Part shown: piece by piece, positions 36,401 through 47,473 of the stretch
Numbering within the stretch: position 1 is the stretch's first letter
Layout of the letters: every line of letters starts with the position of its first letter
Assembly (NCBI GenBank): GCA_011009095.1
Contig: VTPC01000030.1
Location: 125,810 to 189,809, forward strand
Source of the DNA: Ignelater luminosus
Lineage: Eukaryota > Arthropoda > Insecta > Coleoptera > Elateridae
Direction: 5' to 3'
DNA length: 64,000 bases
Made by a program: the position numbers and the translations under genes
The notes under the pieces: generated by a model
The model's database searches: none
Seen by the model: only the letters and a program-made list of their open reading frames with translations
What the model was told of the DNA's origin: nothing

Positions 36401-36466
36401 ACAAAAATTAATTTAATTATAAAAAATAGTGTTCTGTTTTTGTAAAGTGCAACTCTTGTTCCTATG

Positions 36467-36751
36467 TTAATAAATTAATAATGCTACGTCTTGGTTCGCT
36501 AGCTTTGATTCGGTCGTTTCAGAAAATTCTAGTTTTACTGCACTGTCTGTTAAATTTTGTATGAAGATGTGCTCGGTCTTTGTGGTGGGCGATCGCAATA
36601 GGGACTTGCGTGGCTTGAACGCGGCTTGATGTTCTAAGTCGGTTTCAAGATCTTGTAGTGTGCGTTCTATAGTAGTTTCGCAATCTGCTGGTGGTTGTAG
36701 CCTTGCCAAACGAGTGTTATGAGTATGTTTTGGTGTACTTTTAGCGCTCAT
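36467..36751 (-). CDS. Hypothetical 94-aa ORF
   Basis: This is an uninterrupted minus-strand frame beginning MSAKSTPKHTHNTRLARLQP. The first true ATG is at 36751; the frame is open further upstream but only with TTG-type codons. Composition is Thr/Arg/Glu-rich, hydrophilic, with no membrane segment. CG dinucleotides are frequent. I do not recognise the protein. It follows, on the same strand, a segment with LTR-like promoter features (36840-37150), so it could be the start of a retrotransposon gag-like protein. A host exon or a chance frame is also possible. Confidence 0.3.
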   Translation of the reverse strand: MSAKSTPKHTHNTRLARLQPPADCETTIERTLQDLETDLEHQAAFKPRKSLLRSPTTKTEHIFIQNLTDSAVKLEFSETTESKLANQDVALLIY

Positions 36752-36839
36752 AACGTACGAAGCACGGAGCCTCCATGATTTGCTACGTCTTGTTTCGCAA
36801 GGGCGTAGCAACGATCCAAGAGTAGCGAATTTAATTAAA

Positions 36840-37150
36840 ATGCGGGATCGTAGATGCGAATGATTTATTAGAAACAGTCAAGAGATACAAATGGATAAAA
36901 GTATAAAGCAGTTGGCACAACAGAATAAACGTAATAAGCAATAAAAGTAAAGTTAACTTACATGGTCATCGTAGGATCGAGCAGTATATCTTCTAGGCAG
37001 ACTCGTTGGTTGACGGAATGAAAACTGAATACTTAATGAATACTCCCTCAAGATACAGGGTATTTATGCAAGTAAAGAAGATCAAAACATCCTGTACTTT
37101 CAAGGGATATAGATCATCCGTCAACCACCGATATCCTGCATAACACGGGA
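36840..37150 (-). repeat. LTR-like segment (tentative)
   Basis: Read on the minus strand, the segment starts TGTTATGCAGGATATCGG near 37145. It has a TATA-like CATAAATAC near 37065, an initiator-like TTCAGTTTTC near 37030, and an AATAAA signal near 36870, in the order expected of a retroviral-type LTR. An inverted pair GGTTGACGGA / TCCGTCAACC (37012 and 37115) brackets the promoter-like part. No second copy was found in the window, and the 3' border is unclear. This is inference from layout only. Confidence 0.3.
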
Positions 37151-38439
37151 TGTGGTAAAGTGTTATCATTAATAGCTTCTTATTATTCTAAAGAAAAGTT
37201 ACCTCACCTTGCCTTCTTTAGGATGAAAACATGTTTATAATTAGATATGGTTTCATGCTGGTCAATCCTTACGTGACAATAATAACCTAAAACAATGTTC
37301 GGCATTCTCACAATTATTCTGAGTACATACGTACTTTTTGTCAGCTCTTAACTCAAAAATCTGTCAGGCGAATGGGGCGTATGAACATAAACGCAGTTAA
37401 TAAAAAACATTATTTAAATATATCTTTGAATTAAGTAAACATAATAAAATTTAACTATCTGAAATGACTAGCAGTACCACACAAGTACCCAGCGATTTAT
37501 GAAATAGTTTTATTTTCTCCTGTAAAGTTGAGTTTTCGTTGATACGCCCTTCTGGCATGAAGCCCTTGTTTATAATTTCATAATCTTATCTCTAGTTATA
37601 AACAAAAATTTTTCCAAGTGAAAGTTTTTTAAAAATTTCTAGTATTCGTTTTTAATTAAACCCCAAAAAGGTTATTTACAAACTAGTTAAGTAGATACGA
37701 GTAAATTCTTAGAAAATTAAAATAAACAAATCGATTTAATTAGAATAAACTCAGATATTTTATATAAAGTTCTTTATTGGAGGGACTGTCCAGTATGCAG
37801 CATAGTTTACCTATAAACACAGTAATAGTATAAATGTGATAATACTATCAGAACAAATAGTAGAAACTAATGATGCTGTAGGTAGTAGCCGGGCTACTGC
37901 AAAACTGTAAAGAATACGCAACTTAGTTCAACTTGAGACGCCTTACCCTGACGAAAAGTCTGTAGACCTTAGAATTTTTTTTAGTGAATTATATAAGCTT
38001 TAATTTTATATACCGCAGCCCCGCTTCAAAAGTGACATTACTCAAAAAATATTTATTTGCCTTTTACTGTGTCGTAAAGCATCATATAAAACAAACTTTG
38101 ATCTACAAAAGTGACACAAATGCAATTAGTCACTGGAGAGAGAGCACAAGTATCATTGTTACTTCTAAGTCAAATATATTATTAACATTTTATAGAAGGT
38201 CACATAATTTTAGTAATGTCTCATCAGTTGTAGAATGTAGATAGCATGCAAAAGTGACTTAGTTCGATTTGTGTCTATTGTTTTCTTTTTACAGAAAAAA
38301 AATCAGCAAACAAGCCAGTTTATTAAAGGGAATAACAATTGCACTTTTGATAATACTATAGAAAAACCGACTCCAGTAGAGATCGGAAACTTACATACAT
38401 TTGTCGCCTTACTAAATCCTGAAAATCCCACTAAGTTTT
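37151..38439. other. Unassigned stretch upstream of transposase-like fragment
   Basis: Two open frames (37984-38244 and 38271-38486) show no known domain. A good splice-acceptor-like sequence, TTTTCTTTTTACAG, ends at 38294 and leads into an open frame, which may be a relic of the intron-exon structure of the downstream transposase-like copy. Otherwise nothing is recognised. Confidence 0.3.
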
Positions 38440-39460
38440 GCTTTCACGTATTTTTAACAATTATAAGATTTCTCCATTCACAATGACCAAAGTGATTCCT
38501 ATGACTAAGATGCAGACCCAAAGTATGTTTTCCCCAGCGACGCTGCAAACGGGTCATCTTCGTCCGGTGCATCATCTGATAAATTATATATCAACTACAG
38601 TCCTTAAAGAAAATCATGATACTAATATCCCAGACGAACAATCTAAGAAAGGGAAAAAAAAGACCAAGCCTGAAAACTGGAACATAAAAAATCTGAATTA
38701 AATAGGAACTTATCCTTGAGACGATAAATGCATTAGCTTGTACGAAGAAAATTAATGAAACTAGAACACAGCAAATTTCGGACAGTTACTGAAAGTTGAG
38801 AGATGTATCAAAACAGCACATTTTCATAGTTTCTATTTGACCAAAATACAGATGAGATCCACTGTGAGTTAAACAACGCTTTTTATTTTGAATTCAATGA
38901 TGTACGTACGTAGGTGTGGAAACTGTTTTTTAAAGCAACTCTTCATATTAATGATAGTCCTATCAGAACAAAAAGAACAGCGCTGGTTTTGCCTGGAATA
39001 AATTGCAACGTAAACACGAGAATCACCCAACCGTTGGCCAAGACATTAAAGACGGGGTACAAAAACATTCTCAGAATCTCACTACTTTCGTGCCCAAACG
39101 AGCCGTGAATACATTGAAGGAGGTGGAACGCTCTCAGACTTTTGGAGGGATTACAAAGATGACGGCATTGAAGTTAGTCAACCATATGTCAATGTTGTAA
39201 TGCACAGCCGAATATTTAACGATGAATACAACTTGGGTTTTTATACCCACAAAAGACCAGTGCGAGTTGTGCGCCGTATTTCAAAATAAATAACATCAAC
39301 ATGAGAAGAGCAATCAAGAATAGAGAAAAACAAGTATAAAAGACCAGTTAATGCAGGCAGTTTTGCTTTGCCCAAGTGGTGATGTATCACTATTTTATTA
39401 CAAATCAAAACTGAATTGTTTTAACTTTATTGTGCTGCAAACTGGAGTAGCCCTGTTAGT
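38440..39460 (+). pseudogene. Insect transposase-like family, N-terminal and middle fragment
   Basis: In shifting plus-strand frames I read a Ser/Asp-rich start (about 38520-38590), KKTKPENW near 38660, FFKATLHINDSPIRT (38920-38965), KHENHPTVGQDIKDGVQKH (about 39006-39065), SHYFRAQTSREYIEGGGTLS (about 39075-39140), WRDYKDD, NDEYNLGFYTHK, a DQCELC motif (in another frame near 39257) and LCPSGDVSLFYYKSKLNCFNF near 39366-39430. This order is that of the same uncharacterised insect family as 35813-36400. Many stops and frameshifts are present. The C-terminal part is missing here and the N-terminal part is missing in the other fragment, but their order excludes one simple element. Confidence 0.66.
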
Positions 39461-39509
39461 TAACAAAAGATGAAAATACATGACCACCAAATTCCACGCC
39501 ATCTCAAAT

Positions 39510-40770
39510 CGTATTATACATGTCACGAAGAAACTATGCAAGAGATATACGATACAGATTATTCAAAATACCAACAAGCTGGAAAAAGGCAGAAGTGACA
39601 CTGATAATCAAGAAAGATGACACCGCTGACATAGGGAACTATAGACCAATTAGTCTATCGTCGCATCTGTATGAGTTGCTAACAAAAATCCTAACAAACA
39701 GACTGACAAACAAAGTAAACTTGTATCAACCTGTCAAGCAGGCAGAATTCACGAGGTGTTTTAGTACCATTGACCACTTTCAAACCTTGCGAACGTTCAC
39801 TGAAAACTGCAAAGAGTACAACCTCCCATTACACCTAGGGTTAAAGACCTTCGACTCAGTGGACTTTTGGTAAATATTCGAAAAACTAAACGACGCAAGA
39901 GTAGACTCCCGTTATATCACATCTATACAAACGCCACCATGCACGTTAAGATCAATAAAACCCCAAAAGCGAGAAAAATATCATTACAATGAGATACCAT
40001 TTCTCCCAAGCTCTATACACTGGCGCTAAAACAGATTTAAAAAAAATGAACTGGGAAGAAAAGAGAATAAACATAGATGGCACATACCTCAACCATCTGC
40101 GCTTTGCGGACAACATAGTCATAATAGGTAGAAATGGGGAAGAACTAGGACTACAAATGAACTATGGAAAAGCAAAAATAATGTCAAACAGACAAAGACA
40201 AGTTTAAGTAAACCAACAAATCATAGGAAATGTCCATGAATACGTCTACTTTGGGCACCTCACTAATTGTAAGTTGGGAAAACCAAACAAAACCACCGAG
40301 ATCACAAAGCGAACAAAATTTGGATGGACGGCATTCAGAAAACTTAGTGAGATACTATAAGAAACCAAGAAATACCAAGTGTTCTGCCCGTAATGACATA
40401 TGGCAACAACAGATAAAAGCACAAACAAATTAAAAACAACCCAACGTGCTATGGAGAGGGCAATGCTCGGCATTAGTCTTAGAGACCGAGTCCGAAACAC
40501 GGAAATTAGGCGCCGCATAAAGGTCACAGGCATTATGGAAAAAGTCCTAAAGCAAAAATGGAGTTGAGCTGGACATGCCGCGAGAAAACCTCCAGAAAGT
40601 TGAGTGAACCGACTTATACGATGGCGACCTAGCACATCAAAAAAGAACGTAAGCAGACCAGACGATATCAAAGATATATCGGGCAAAATCTAGTTGCAAG
40701 CTGCGCAAAATAAAGAAACTTGGTACAACTTACAGGAGGTCTATGTCCAGTAGTGGACAAGAAAGGGCTG
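39510..40770 (+). pseudogene. Non-LTR retrotransposon reverse transcriptase, decayed
   Basis: The plus strand reads PTSWKKAEVTLIIKKDDTAD and IGNYRPISLSSHLYELLTKI (39571-39690), then AEFTRCFSTIDHFQTL (39750-39795) and FDSVDF near 39850, where the frame stops and part of the palm is missing. It resumes with LRFADNIVIIGRNGEELGLQ near 40098-40157, where FADN replaces the catalytic FADD. The C-terminal region follows: ERAMLGISLRDRVRNTEIRR near 40450-40510, WSWAGHAARKP near 40560 and WYNLQEVYVQ near 40725. The fragment begins directly after the transposase-like pseudogene. No poly(A) or target duplication could be fixed. Confidence 0.82.
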
Positions 40771-41125
40771 AAAGAAGAACAAGGTGTATAAGAATAAGTT
40801 ACGATGCATAATTTAGCATCCATACGAAATTCAGAATTCCACAAGTAGACCTCGCAGAAGTTATTGAAATCTATGCTAAATAATTTAAAATTCGCTGTTT
40901 TGGAAATTAAAATATTTTGAGTTGTGACACTTTTGAAGTCGGGGTGTGATATAGCTATTTTCTCGTAGAGTTCAAAACGAGCCTAAATTGGTGAAAAATA
41001 ATTTTTGTTCTTTTTCTCAACCTGAAGGTGGGAAGTCGACATCGTTGAATACGAGAAACTTTGAACGAATTGAATTTTGAATTTCTGTATGCTATAAGGC
41101 AAACTGTTGTAGAGGTATTTTATGT

Positions 41126-41153
41126 AACTCTGTAAGAGATTTCTTACAGAGTT
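41126..41153. other. Short perfect hairpin beside mariner copy 2
   Basis: AACTCTGTAAG and its exact reverse complement are separated by AGATTT, giving an 11-bp stem, 13 bp from the TA of mariner copy 2. It may be chance or a preferred insertion context. Confidence 0.6.
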
Positions 41154-41167
41154 CTGTTAGCTACATA

Positions 41168-42456
41168 CGAGGGTGATCTGAAAAGTTTCCGACCTAACAA
41201 AGATACAAGATATTATTTCTGAAATTTTTTTTTATTTTTCAACATAGTCTCCTTGTAACTCTACACACTTTTCCCAGCGATGCTCCCATCCCTGTAACCC
41301 GTCCAAATAGTACTCGGCATTTTTCTCTGCAAAACAATTGTTCACGAAGGTGATTACCTCTTCATTTGACAAAAATCTTTGTCCTCCGAGCGCAATTTTT
41401 AGATGAGGGAACAAAAAGAAGTCGCTTGGGGCTAGATCTGGTGAGTAAGGCGGATGGTCAAGCAGCAGTTCAAACCGTAATTCGTGGATTTTCGCCATGG
41501 CAACCGTTGAGGTGTGAGAGGTGTCTTGGTGAAACAGGATTTTCTTTTTCTGCAAATGTGGCCGTTTTTTCGCAAGTTCTGCCTTCAGCTTGTCAAGTGA
41601 TGATGCATAGTATGCTCCCGTAATGGCTTTTCCTTTTTGAATATAATCGATTAAAATAACTCCATGACTATCCCAAAAAACAGTCGCCATCACTTTCCCA
41701 GCCGAAAAAACAGTTTTTGCTTTTTTTGGAGCCGGTTCCCCCTTTGCAGTCCACTGTTTGGACTGTATTTTTGTTTCGGGCGTATAATGGTGTATCCAAG
41801 TTTCATATACAGTAATTAATCGGCGCCAAAACTCGGATTTATTTCGCCTAAACTGTACCAAAAGAGCGTTGGAAATATTCATTCGAACACGTTTTTGGTG
41901 TAACGTGAGCAAACGCGGCACCCAACGCGCGGACAGCTTTCTCATGTCTAAATGTTGATTTAATATGTGACAACCACGTTCTTTTGACATGTTCATAACC
42001 TCTGCTATCTCTCTCACTTTAATTCGGCGGTCGTCTAGCACCATTTGGTGATCTTTGGCGATGTTTTCGTCGGTAGTTGCAGTTTTTGGACGTCCCGAAC
42101 GTTCATCGTCTCCCAAGCTCTTACGGCCACGTTTAAATTCAGCAGCCCAAAATTTCACTGTGGTAAATAATGGTGCAGAGTCCCCATACACAGAATCCAA
42201 CTCATATTTTATTTGCGAAGGCGTATTGCCTTTCAAAAACAAATATTTAATGACAGCTCGATACTCGATTTTGTCCATTTTCACAAAAAAAGTCACATCA
42301 ACTCACTCAAACGACTGTTACATAAAAACTGCGCGTCCAAAATGGCTGAAACTTTGGTGAGTAACTGTCAACAGATGATCAACGAAATTCAGTAGCTTTT
42401 ATTTACGAGTGCTGCCATGTTCACGTTGAGGTCGGAAACTTTTGGGACCACCCTCG
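41168..42456 (-). mobile_element. mariner transposon, copy 2 (1289 bp)
   Basis: Same family as copies 1 and 3, in minus orientation. TA lies at 41166-41167 and 42457-42458. The terminal repeats differ from those of copy 1 at one position on the low-coordinate side (GGTGATCTG for GGTGGTCTG) and at two on the other (GTCCC for GTCTG). It carries an uninterrupted transposase frame. Confidence 0.95.
41232..42278 (-). CDS. mariner transposase, full-length frame, probably catalytically dead
   Basis: This 348-residue frame starts at the ATG at 42278 (MDKIEYR); an in-frame GTG further upstream is not used. The helix-turn-helix region, WVPRLL (about residues 119-124) and the catalytic domain are in order. 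Two changes argue against activity. The first catalytic Asp, in the context VDETWIHHY, is Tyr (residue 158, VYETWIHHY). A 6-base loss after the second Asp plus a 3-base gain (LLLD for LLD) changes the D34D spacing to D33D. The conserved Asn after the second Asp is also gone (HQDT). The open frame may still be translated and bind related ends, but that is inference. Confidence 0.9.
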   Translation of the reverse strand: MDKIEYRAVIKYLFLKGNTPSQIKYELDSVYGDSAPLFTTVKFWAAEFKRGRKSLGDDERSGRPKTATTDENIAKDHQMVLDDRRIKVREIAEVMNMSKERGCHILNQHLDMRKLSARWVPRLLTLHQKRVRMNISNALLVQFRRNKSEFWRRLITVYETWIHHYTPETKIQSKQWTAKGEPAPKKAKTVFSAGKVMATVFWDSHGVILIDYIQKGKAITGAYYASSLDKLKAELAKKRPHLQKKKILFHQDTSHTSTVAMAKIHELRFELLLDHPPYSPDLAPSDFFLFPHLKIALGGQRFLSNEEVITFVNNCFAEKNAEYYLDGLQGWEHRWEKCVELQGDYVEK

Positions 42457-42458
42457 TA

Positions 42459-44890
42459 CTGTAAACCTTTACAGGCTCTAACATAGCTTTAGAGAATAGC
42501 ACAATAAATCTGAAGCTAATTTAAATAATAACTTAGCAAAATCAATAACTAAGTAAAACAAAACAGTTACTTTAAAGAAAAAACAATTTAATTGTTTTTC
42601 TTCTAGTGTTTTAAAGACAAAATCTAATGATTCTGTTTAGATTAAATAATAAAAATGTAATCACATAAATGACTGTGTCTGCTTCTTAATAGTATTTACA
42701 TTTAAAATTAAAAAAAACTTAATAAATATACGGTTTTTCATTTATTTATTTAAAAGTGTAATTAAAATTAATAACATTTGAGATAGATTTTTACTACAAC
42801 AGGCCCAAGCAGTACTTTGTAAGGCATAAATACTACGATGTGTTAAACATTGCAAAACTGGCAGAAGATCAAAATTTCCATAAAACAAAAGAGAATTCTT
42901 CAAACACAACAAATATGGATCATTTGTGTAATTACAAAGCTAGTTAATATATTACAAGGATCATTATGCACATTTATGCACTAATTTTATAAAGTAATAG
43001 TAGAATCAACACACCATCAAGTATTTTGTGCGTAATTTCCATTAAATATTTCATTTAAATTTCTATGTCAACAACTGTTTAAAACTTGATTAATTTAACC
43101 TTTCATAAGTAACAACGATATATTTCTTCTTATTAATATTTCAATAAACTAATCATGCATCCGGAAGCAATCAATATTCATGTTTCAACTGCACACGTTT
43201 ATTAAAAAACCAAGCAAATAATTCGTTCCAACATTTGTCTATCTCATAAATAATTCAAACTGTAATAATATATCGAAAATATATTGAAAATATTCGATTA
43301 CTAAACCTTTAAAACCGTAATAACCTTAGAATTTAGTTAATAATCATTTTTAAGTGGGATTATAACACCTGTTGTGTTGTATAAAAACCCATTTAGAAAA
43401 ATTAACGGCGACTTTAAAAAATCAAAGATGTCTTGAAAACATTTTAGTTGAAATACACCTCTCACACAGGTTGATGGTCGATATTAATTGAAATTAACAG
43501 GGTTATAATTTACAATAAATTCGACATGTTTGGTTTCTGATGTAACCAACATAAAACCATGAGGTGAAACTTGTCATTTGCAAGGATAATACGTAAATTT
43601 ATCGGTGTAATAGAATGTCAGTTTTAGTATAAAATACAAGTATAAACAAATATTTTATTGACAGATACATGTGCGTACATCGATATTAATTCTTTTTTTT
43701 TTGAAGAGTACTTTTGAAGATTTTTCTTTATGAGGTTCCGCTTTCATAAATTAACTGCTGAATTTCTTTGCTCGTGCTCTTATTTTAAATATAGCCGATA
43801 AAAATGAAAAACATATTAGAAACTTCGAGATTTTAGGGAGTGGAATTTCATTAATTGTGATTTAAATGCAAATGACAATCATTTAGAAACCAGACAATTA
43901 TTATTTTATTAATTTTTAAATTTATAATATTATACCCAATAAAGAATGAATAACATTCGAGTTTTTACATTTCAATCTATAGATTGTTTTCAGTTTTGAG
44001 AAATATAATTTTAATGTTATTAATTTATTGCAGTAATTGTGTCAAACAGGAGATACAGTCATTTTGGTGATATTAAATAGAAATCAAAAAGCGGTAATGC
44101 GTAAGTTGCAAGGTGTCGTGGGAAAATATACGGAGGATAACAGGTAAATTACAGATTAGTGAAAGATGATGAGTAGCACTGCGTTGGCGGAACTGCAAAC
44201 TCGGGTCAAGTAACGCACATCCATTTAGTTAAAATTTAGTTTCTTCCTCGCTATGAATTCGTTGATAGAAATTTGACATGCTTAGCAAAATATATGTATT
44301 TTGATGGTTAATGTGTCGTACACTATAATTAATTTTTTAGAGATTTCAAACTGTTTATTCATCTTATGGTTTTTAACCTGAAAGGATTTTGTAATAATGT
44401 AGTGAGAACGTTTTAGCTTTGCTGATTTATTGGGTTTAATATTGCGTAGAAAATTCTCATGTTCTGTGAAGTCATTTTACTTACTGTTATAGAGCTAATG
44501 GAAAAATAGTACTAAAAGTGTTCGTGTTAAACAAATATTGAACCGTTGAATATTAAGTGGTACGAAGACATTTAATACAATTCAGTTAGTTTGGGTGTTA
44601 CATGTTTAAGGCGTTTTTGATTCTGAATCAAGTTTTGTTTATGCTAAAATGCATTCTTTGCTTCCATTTTTATTCCATTTTTTTTATAAACTTCTATTTT
44701 TAAATCACCATAACATAATCCAGGGTATACTCTTGTACAGGACTGTCTTAAATATTTATCGCGCTTGATGCTACAATCTTGGTTCAAGCCCTGCTAGACT
44801 CTGCAAAAGCTTGCTCAATTCTTTCGTGTGAAATCACCCTAGAGATTTTCAGTACTACTTGAAATATAAAACGTAAGTTTCGAGAATATA
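42459..44890. other. Gene-free, very AT-rich stretch
   Basis: No gene, repeat or element recognised. Frames longer than 60 codons are absent. A chance match to a pol III B-box core near 44782 was rejected. Confidence 0.55.
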
Positions 44891-44892
44891 TA

Positions 44893-46163
44893 CGAGGGTG
44901 GTTTGAAAAGTTTCCGACCTCAACGTGAAGATGGCAGCACTCGTAAATAAAAGCTACTGCATTTCGTTGTTCATCTGTTGACAGTTACTCACCAAAGTTT
45001 CAGCCATTTTGGACGCGCAGTTTTTATGTAACAGTCGTTTGAGTGAGTTGAAGTGAGTTTTTTTGTGAAAATGGACAAAATCGAGTATCGGGCTGTAATT
45101 AAATATTTGTTTTCAAAAGGCAATACGCCTTCGCAAATAAAAGATGAGTTGGATTCTGTGTATGGGGACTCTGCACCATCATTTACCACAGTGAAATTTT
45201 GGGCTGCTGAATTTAAAGAGCTTGGGAGACGATGAACGTTCGGGACGTCCAAAAACTGCAACTACCGACGAAAAATCGCCAAAGTTCACCAAATGGTGAT
45301 AGACGACCGCCGAATTAAAGTGAGAGAGATAGCAGAGGTTATGAACATGTCAAAAGAACGTGTTTGTCACATATTAAATCAACATTTAGGCATGAGGAAG
45401 CTGTCCGCGCGTTGGGTGCCGCGTTTACTCACGTTAGACCAACAACGTCTTTGAATGAATATTTACAACGCTCTTTTGGCGCAGTTTAGGCGAAATAAAT
45501 TCGAGTTTTGGCGCCGATTAATTACTGTAGATGAAACTTGGATACACTATTATACGCCAGAAACAAAAATACAGTCCAAACAGTGGACTGCAAAGGGGGG
45601 AACCGGCTCCAAAAAAAGCAAAAACTGTTTCTTCGGCTGGGAAAGTGATGGCGACTGTTTTTTGGGATAGTCATGGAGTTATTTTAATCGATTATCTTTA
45701 AAAAAGAAAAACCATACTATGCATCATTACTTGACAAGCTAAAGGCAGAACTTGCGAAAAAACGGCCACATTTGGAGAAAAAGACAATCCTGTTTCACCA
45801 AGACAACGCATCGTCTCACACCTCAGCGGTTGCCATGGCGAAAATCCACGAATTACGGTTTGAACTGCTTGACCATCCGCCTTACTCACTAGATCTAGCC
45901 CCAAGCGACTTTGTTTTGTTCCCTCATCTAAAAATTGCGCTCGGAGGACAAAGATTTTCGTCAAATGAAGAGGCAATCACCTTCATGAACAATTATTTTG
46001 CAGAGAAAAATGCCGAGTACTATTTGGACGGGTTACAGAGATGGGAGCATCTCTGGAAGAAGTGTGTAGAGTTACAAGAAGGCTATGTTAAAAAATAAAA
46101 AAAAATTTTTAGAAAAAATGTCTTGTATCTTTGTTAGGTCAGAAACTTTTCAGACCAGCCTCG
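44893..46163 (+). mobile_element. mariner transposon, copy 3 (1271 bp)
   Basis: Same family as copies 1 and 2. TA lies at 44891-44892 and 46164-46165. Left repeat begins CGAGGGTGGTTTGAAAAG, and the right repeat (reverse strand) begins CGAGGCTGGTCTGAAAAG. The flanks and leader align with copy 1 throughout. It is shorter through several small internal deletions. Confidence 0.94.
45071..46098 (+). pseudogene. mariner transposase, several lesions
   Basis: Starts at the ATG at 45071. Compared with copy 1 there is an 11-base loss at about 45219 and a 1-base loss near 45272, which together restore the frame after a shifted stretch. Further lesions are a CGA-to-TGA stop near 45452, a 1-base G insertion near 45599 in a G run, and a loss of roughly 10 bases plus a stop near 45701-45712. 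The last 108 codons (45772-46098) are open and include HQDN and APSDFV with 34 residues between the Asp. The first Asp (VDETWIHYY) is also intact. Confidence 0.93.
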
Positions 46164-46165
46164 TA

Positions 46166-46963
46166 CTACGCCTTTTACGTCATGCACAAAATTCCTTATT
46201 TCAATCAGATTTAGTATCAAGCAGTAGAAAATACAAAAAACCTAATTTCGACATCTGTCCCGTTGCTACTTGTAGTCTTCCATCTTCTTGTGGTGGTAAC
46301 CAAGACGATTTCTTTTAATAAGGCACCTTGTATTGTGTTACTTTTTGAAAACTTTTGCTTCAGTTCATAAGGATTCAAAAAATTCTACAGTGAGAAAAAA
46401 ATCCTTGATAAAGCGATTTAAGAAAAGCCTAATCGATTAATACGAAAACTATACAGAAGAGCTAACGTTACCGCGAAATACATAATTAATATTTTAAAAA
46501 TGGAGAAAAGCCACAAAAGCTGATGAAAAGTGTGGAATTCACTTTTGCCTTCTCTCATATATTGTGTATTTTATAAAAGCCTGTATTAAATTTCTTTAAT
46601 TTATTAAGCATTTACCTAAGAAAAAATTGTATGGGTTAACCCTGTCATAAATCGTTCACACCATCCAGCTGCACAAAAACAAAAATACAAAATATAAACC
46701 CCCAAAATCTTAGGAATTTAATATGTAGCAGGGCAGTTAGTTGTGAAAGGACAGTCGTATGTGCGGGGTCAGTGTGTCGAACGCAAGAGGCCTCATGCGA
46801 ATTCGTAGTGCAAACGTTGCCTTTTTGTGTTTTTTGTGGGGGACCATTTAATGCAATTGCATATGCTATTTTGGTTTAATCAGCAGTTTGATTATTATTA
46901 TTATTGTTATTGATGTTGTTGTTGTTGTTGTTGTTGATAAGGCGTTACAGTGTGTAATTGCCG
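46166..46963. other. Gene-free stretch with triplet repeats
   Basis: No gene seen. ATT and GTT triplet runs occupy about 46889-46937, directly outside the large inverted repeat. Confidence 0.6.
46889..46937. repeat. (ATT)n-(GTT)n microsatellite
   Basis: The run goes from ATT repeats into GTT repeats (GATTATTATTATTATTG then TTGTTGTTGTTGTTGTTG). A shorter GTTGTTGATAAG occurs again at the inner edge of the right arm of the inverted repeat, near 48100. Confidence 0.8.
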
Positions 46964-47473
46964 CTAATTGGTATCGTGTAACCCAGAGTAAATTGGGGGC
47001 GCTTGTTGCTTGAAGGGTTGTTACTAGTGTAGAAAAATCACTAGTACAATCGCTAAAATTAACCGCTTGCGGATTGCACGGTTAGGCGGGATCTACCTCG
47101 ACCTGGAGTACAGTAAGTGAGTCCTGCCAGTGGTCCGGGCTGGTACCGCCCGGGTAGTGACAGCAGGGGCCCTCGAACCCCTGTATGTGCCTGCTATCCT
47201 GCAGGAGGCGCGGACTCCGGGGAGTTGCGTGCTATGACGGCGGTAACACCTGGTGGTCCAACGCGTCAGTTGGATGGCATCACAGCACGATAAGTGCTTG
47301 TTACAGGTCACCATGATCTAGGCAGTGCACTGAAGATGACGGCCAACAACACCGGATACGATCTTCTAAACGCGACGAGGGGCGCTGCTGGCCAACCCCT
47401 CTCACTCTTGTAAGTTTTCAGTGACGTGTTTACTTGGTAAGAAACTAATGCATGAAACCTTTTTTGTAAAGGA
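46964..47473 (+). repeat. Long GC-richer inverted repeat, left arm
   Basis: About 510 bp that match 48149-48628 as reverse complement with few mismatches. The arm is markedly GC-richer than the window, containing CCGGGCTGGTACCGCCCGGG near 47135. Relative to the right arm it has an extra segment of 38 bases near 47190-47228, bounded by GCTAT on each side, which reads as a deletion in the other arm through short direct repeats. It may also have lost about 14 bases near its outer end between CTAA repeats. I do not recognise the family. Confidence 0.9.

Noticed and set aside
40246..40686. 146-codon minus-strand frame
   Set aside because: It is the antisense shadow of the LINE C-terminal region on the plus strand.
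44776..44800. Pol III B-box-like GGTTCAAGCCC
   Set aside because: It stands alone in AT-rich DNA without an A box or tRNA fold.
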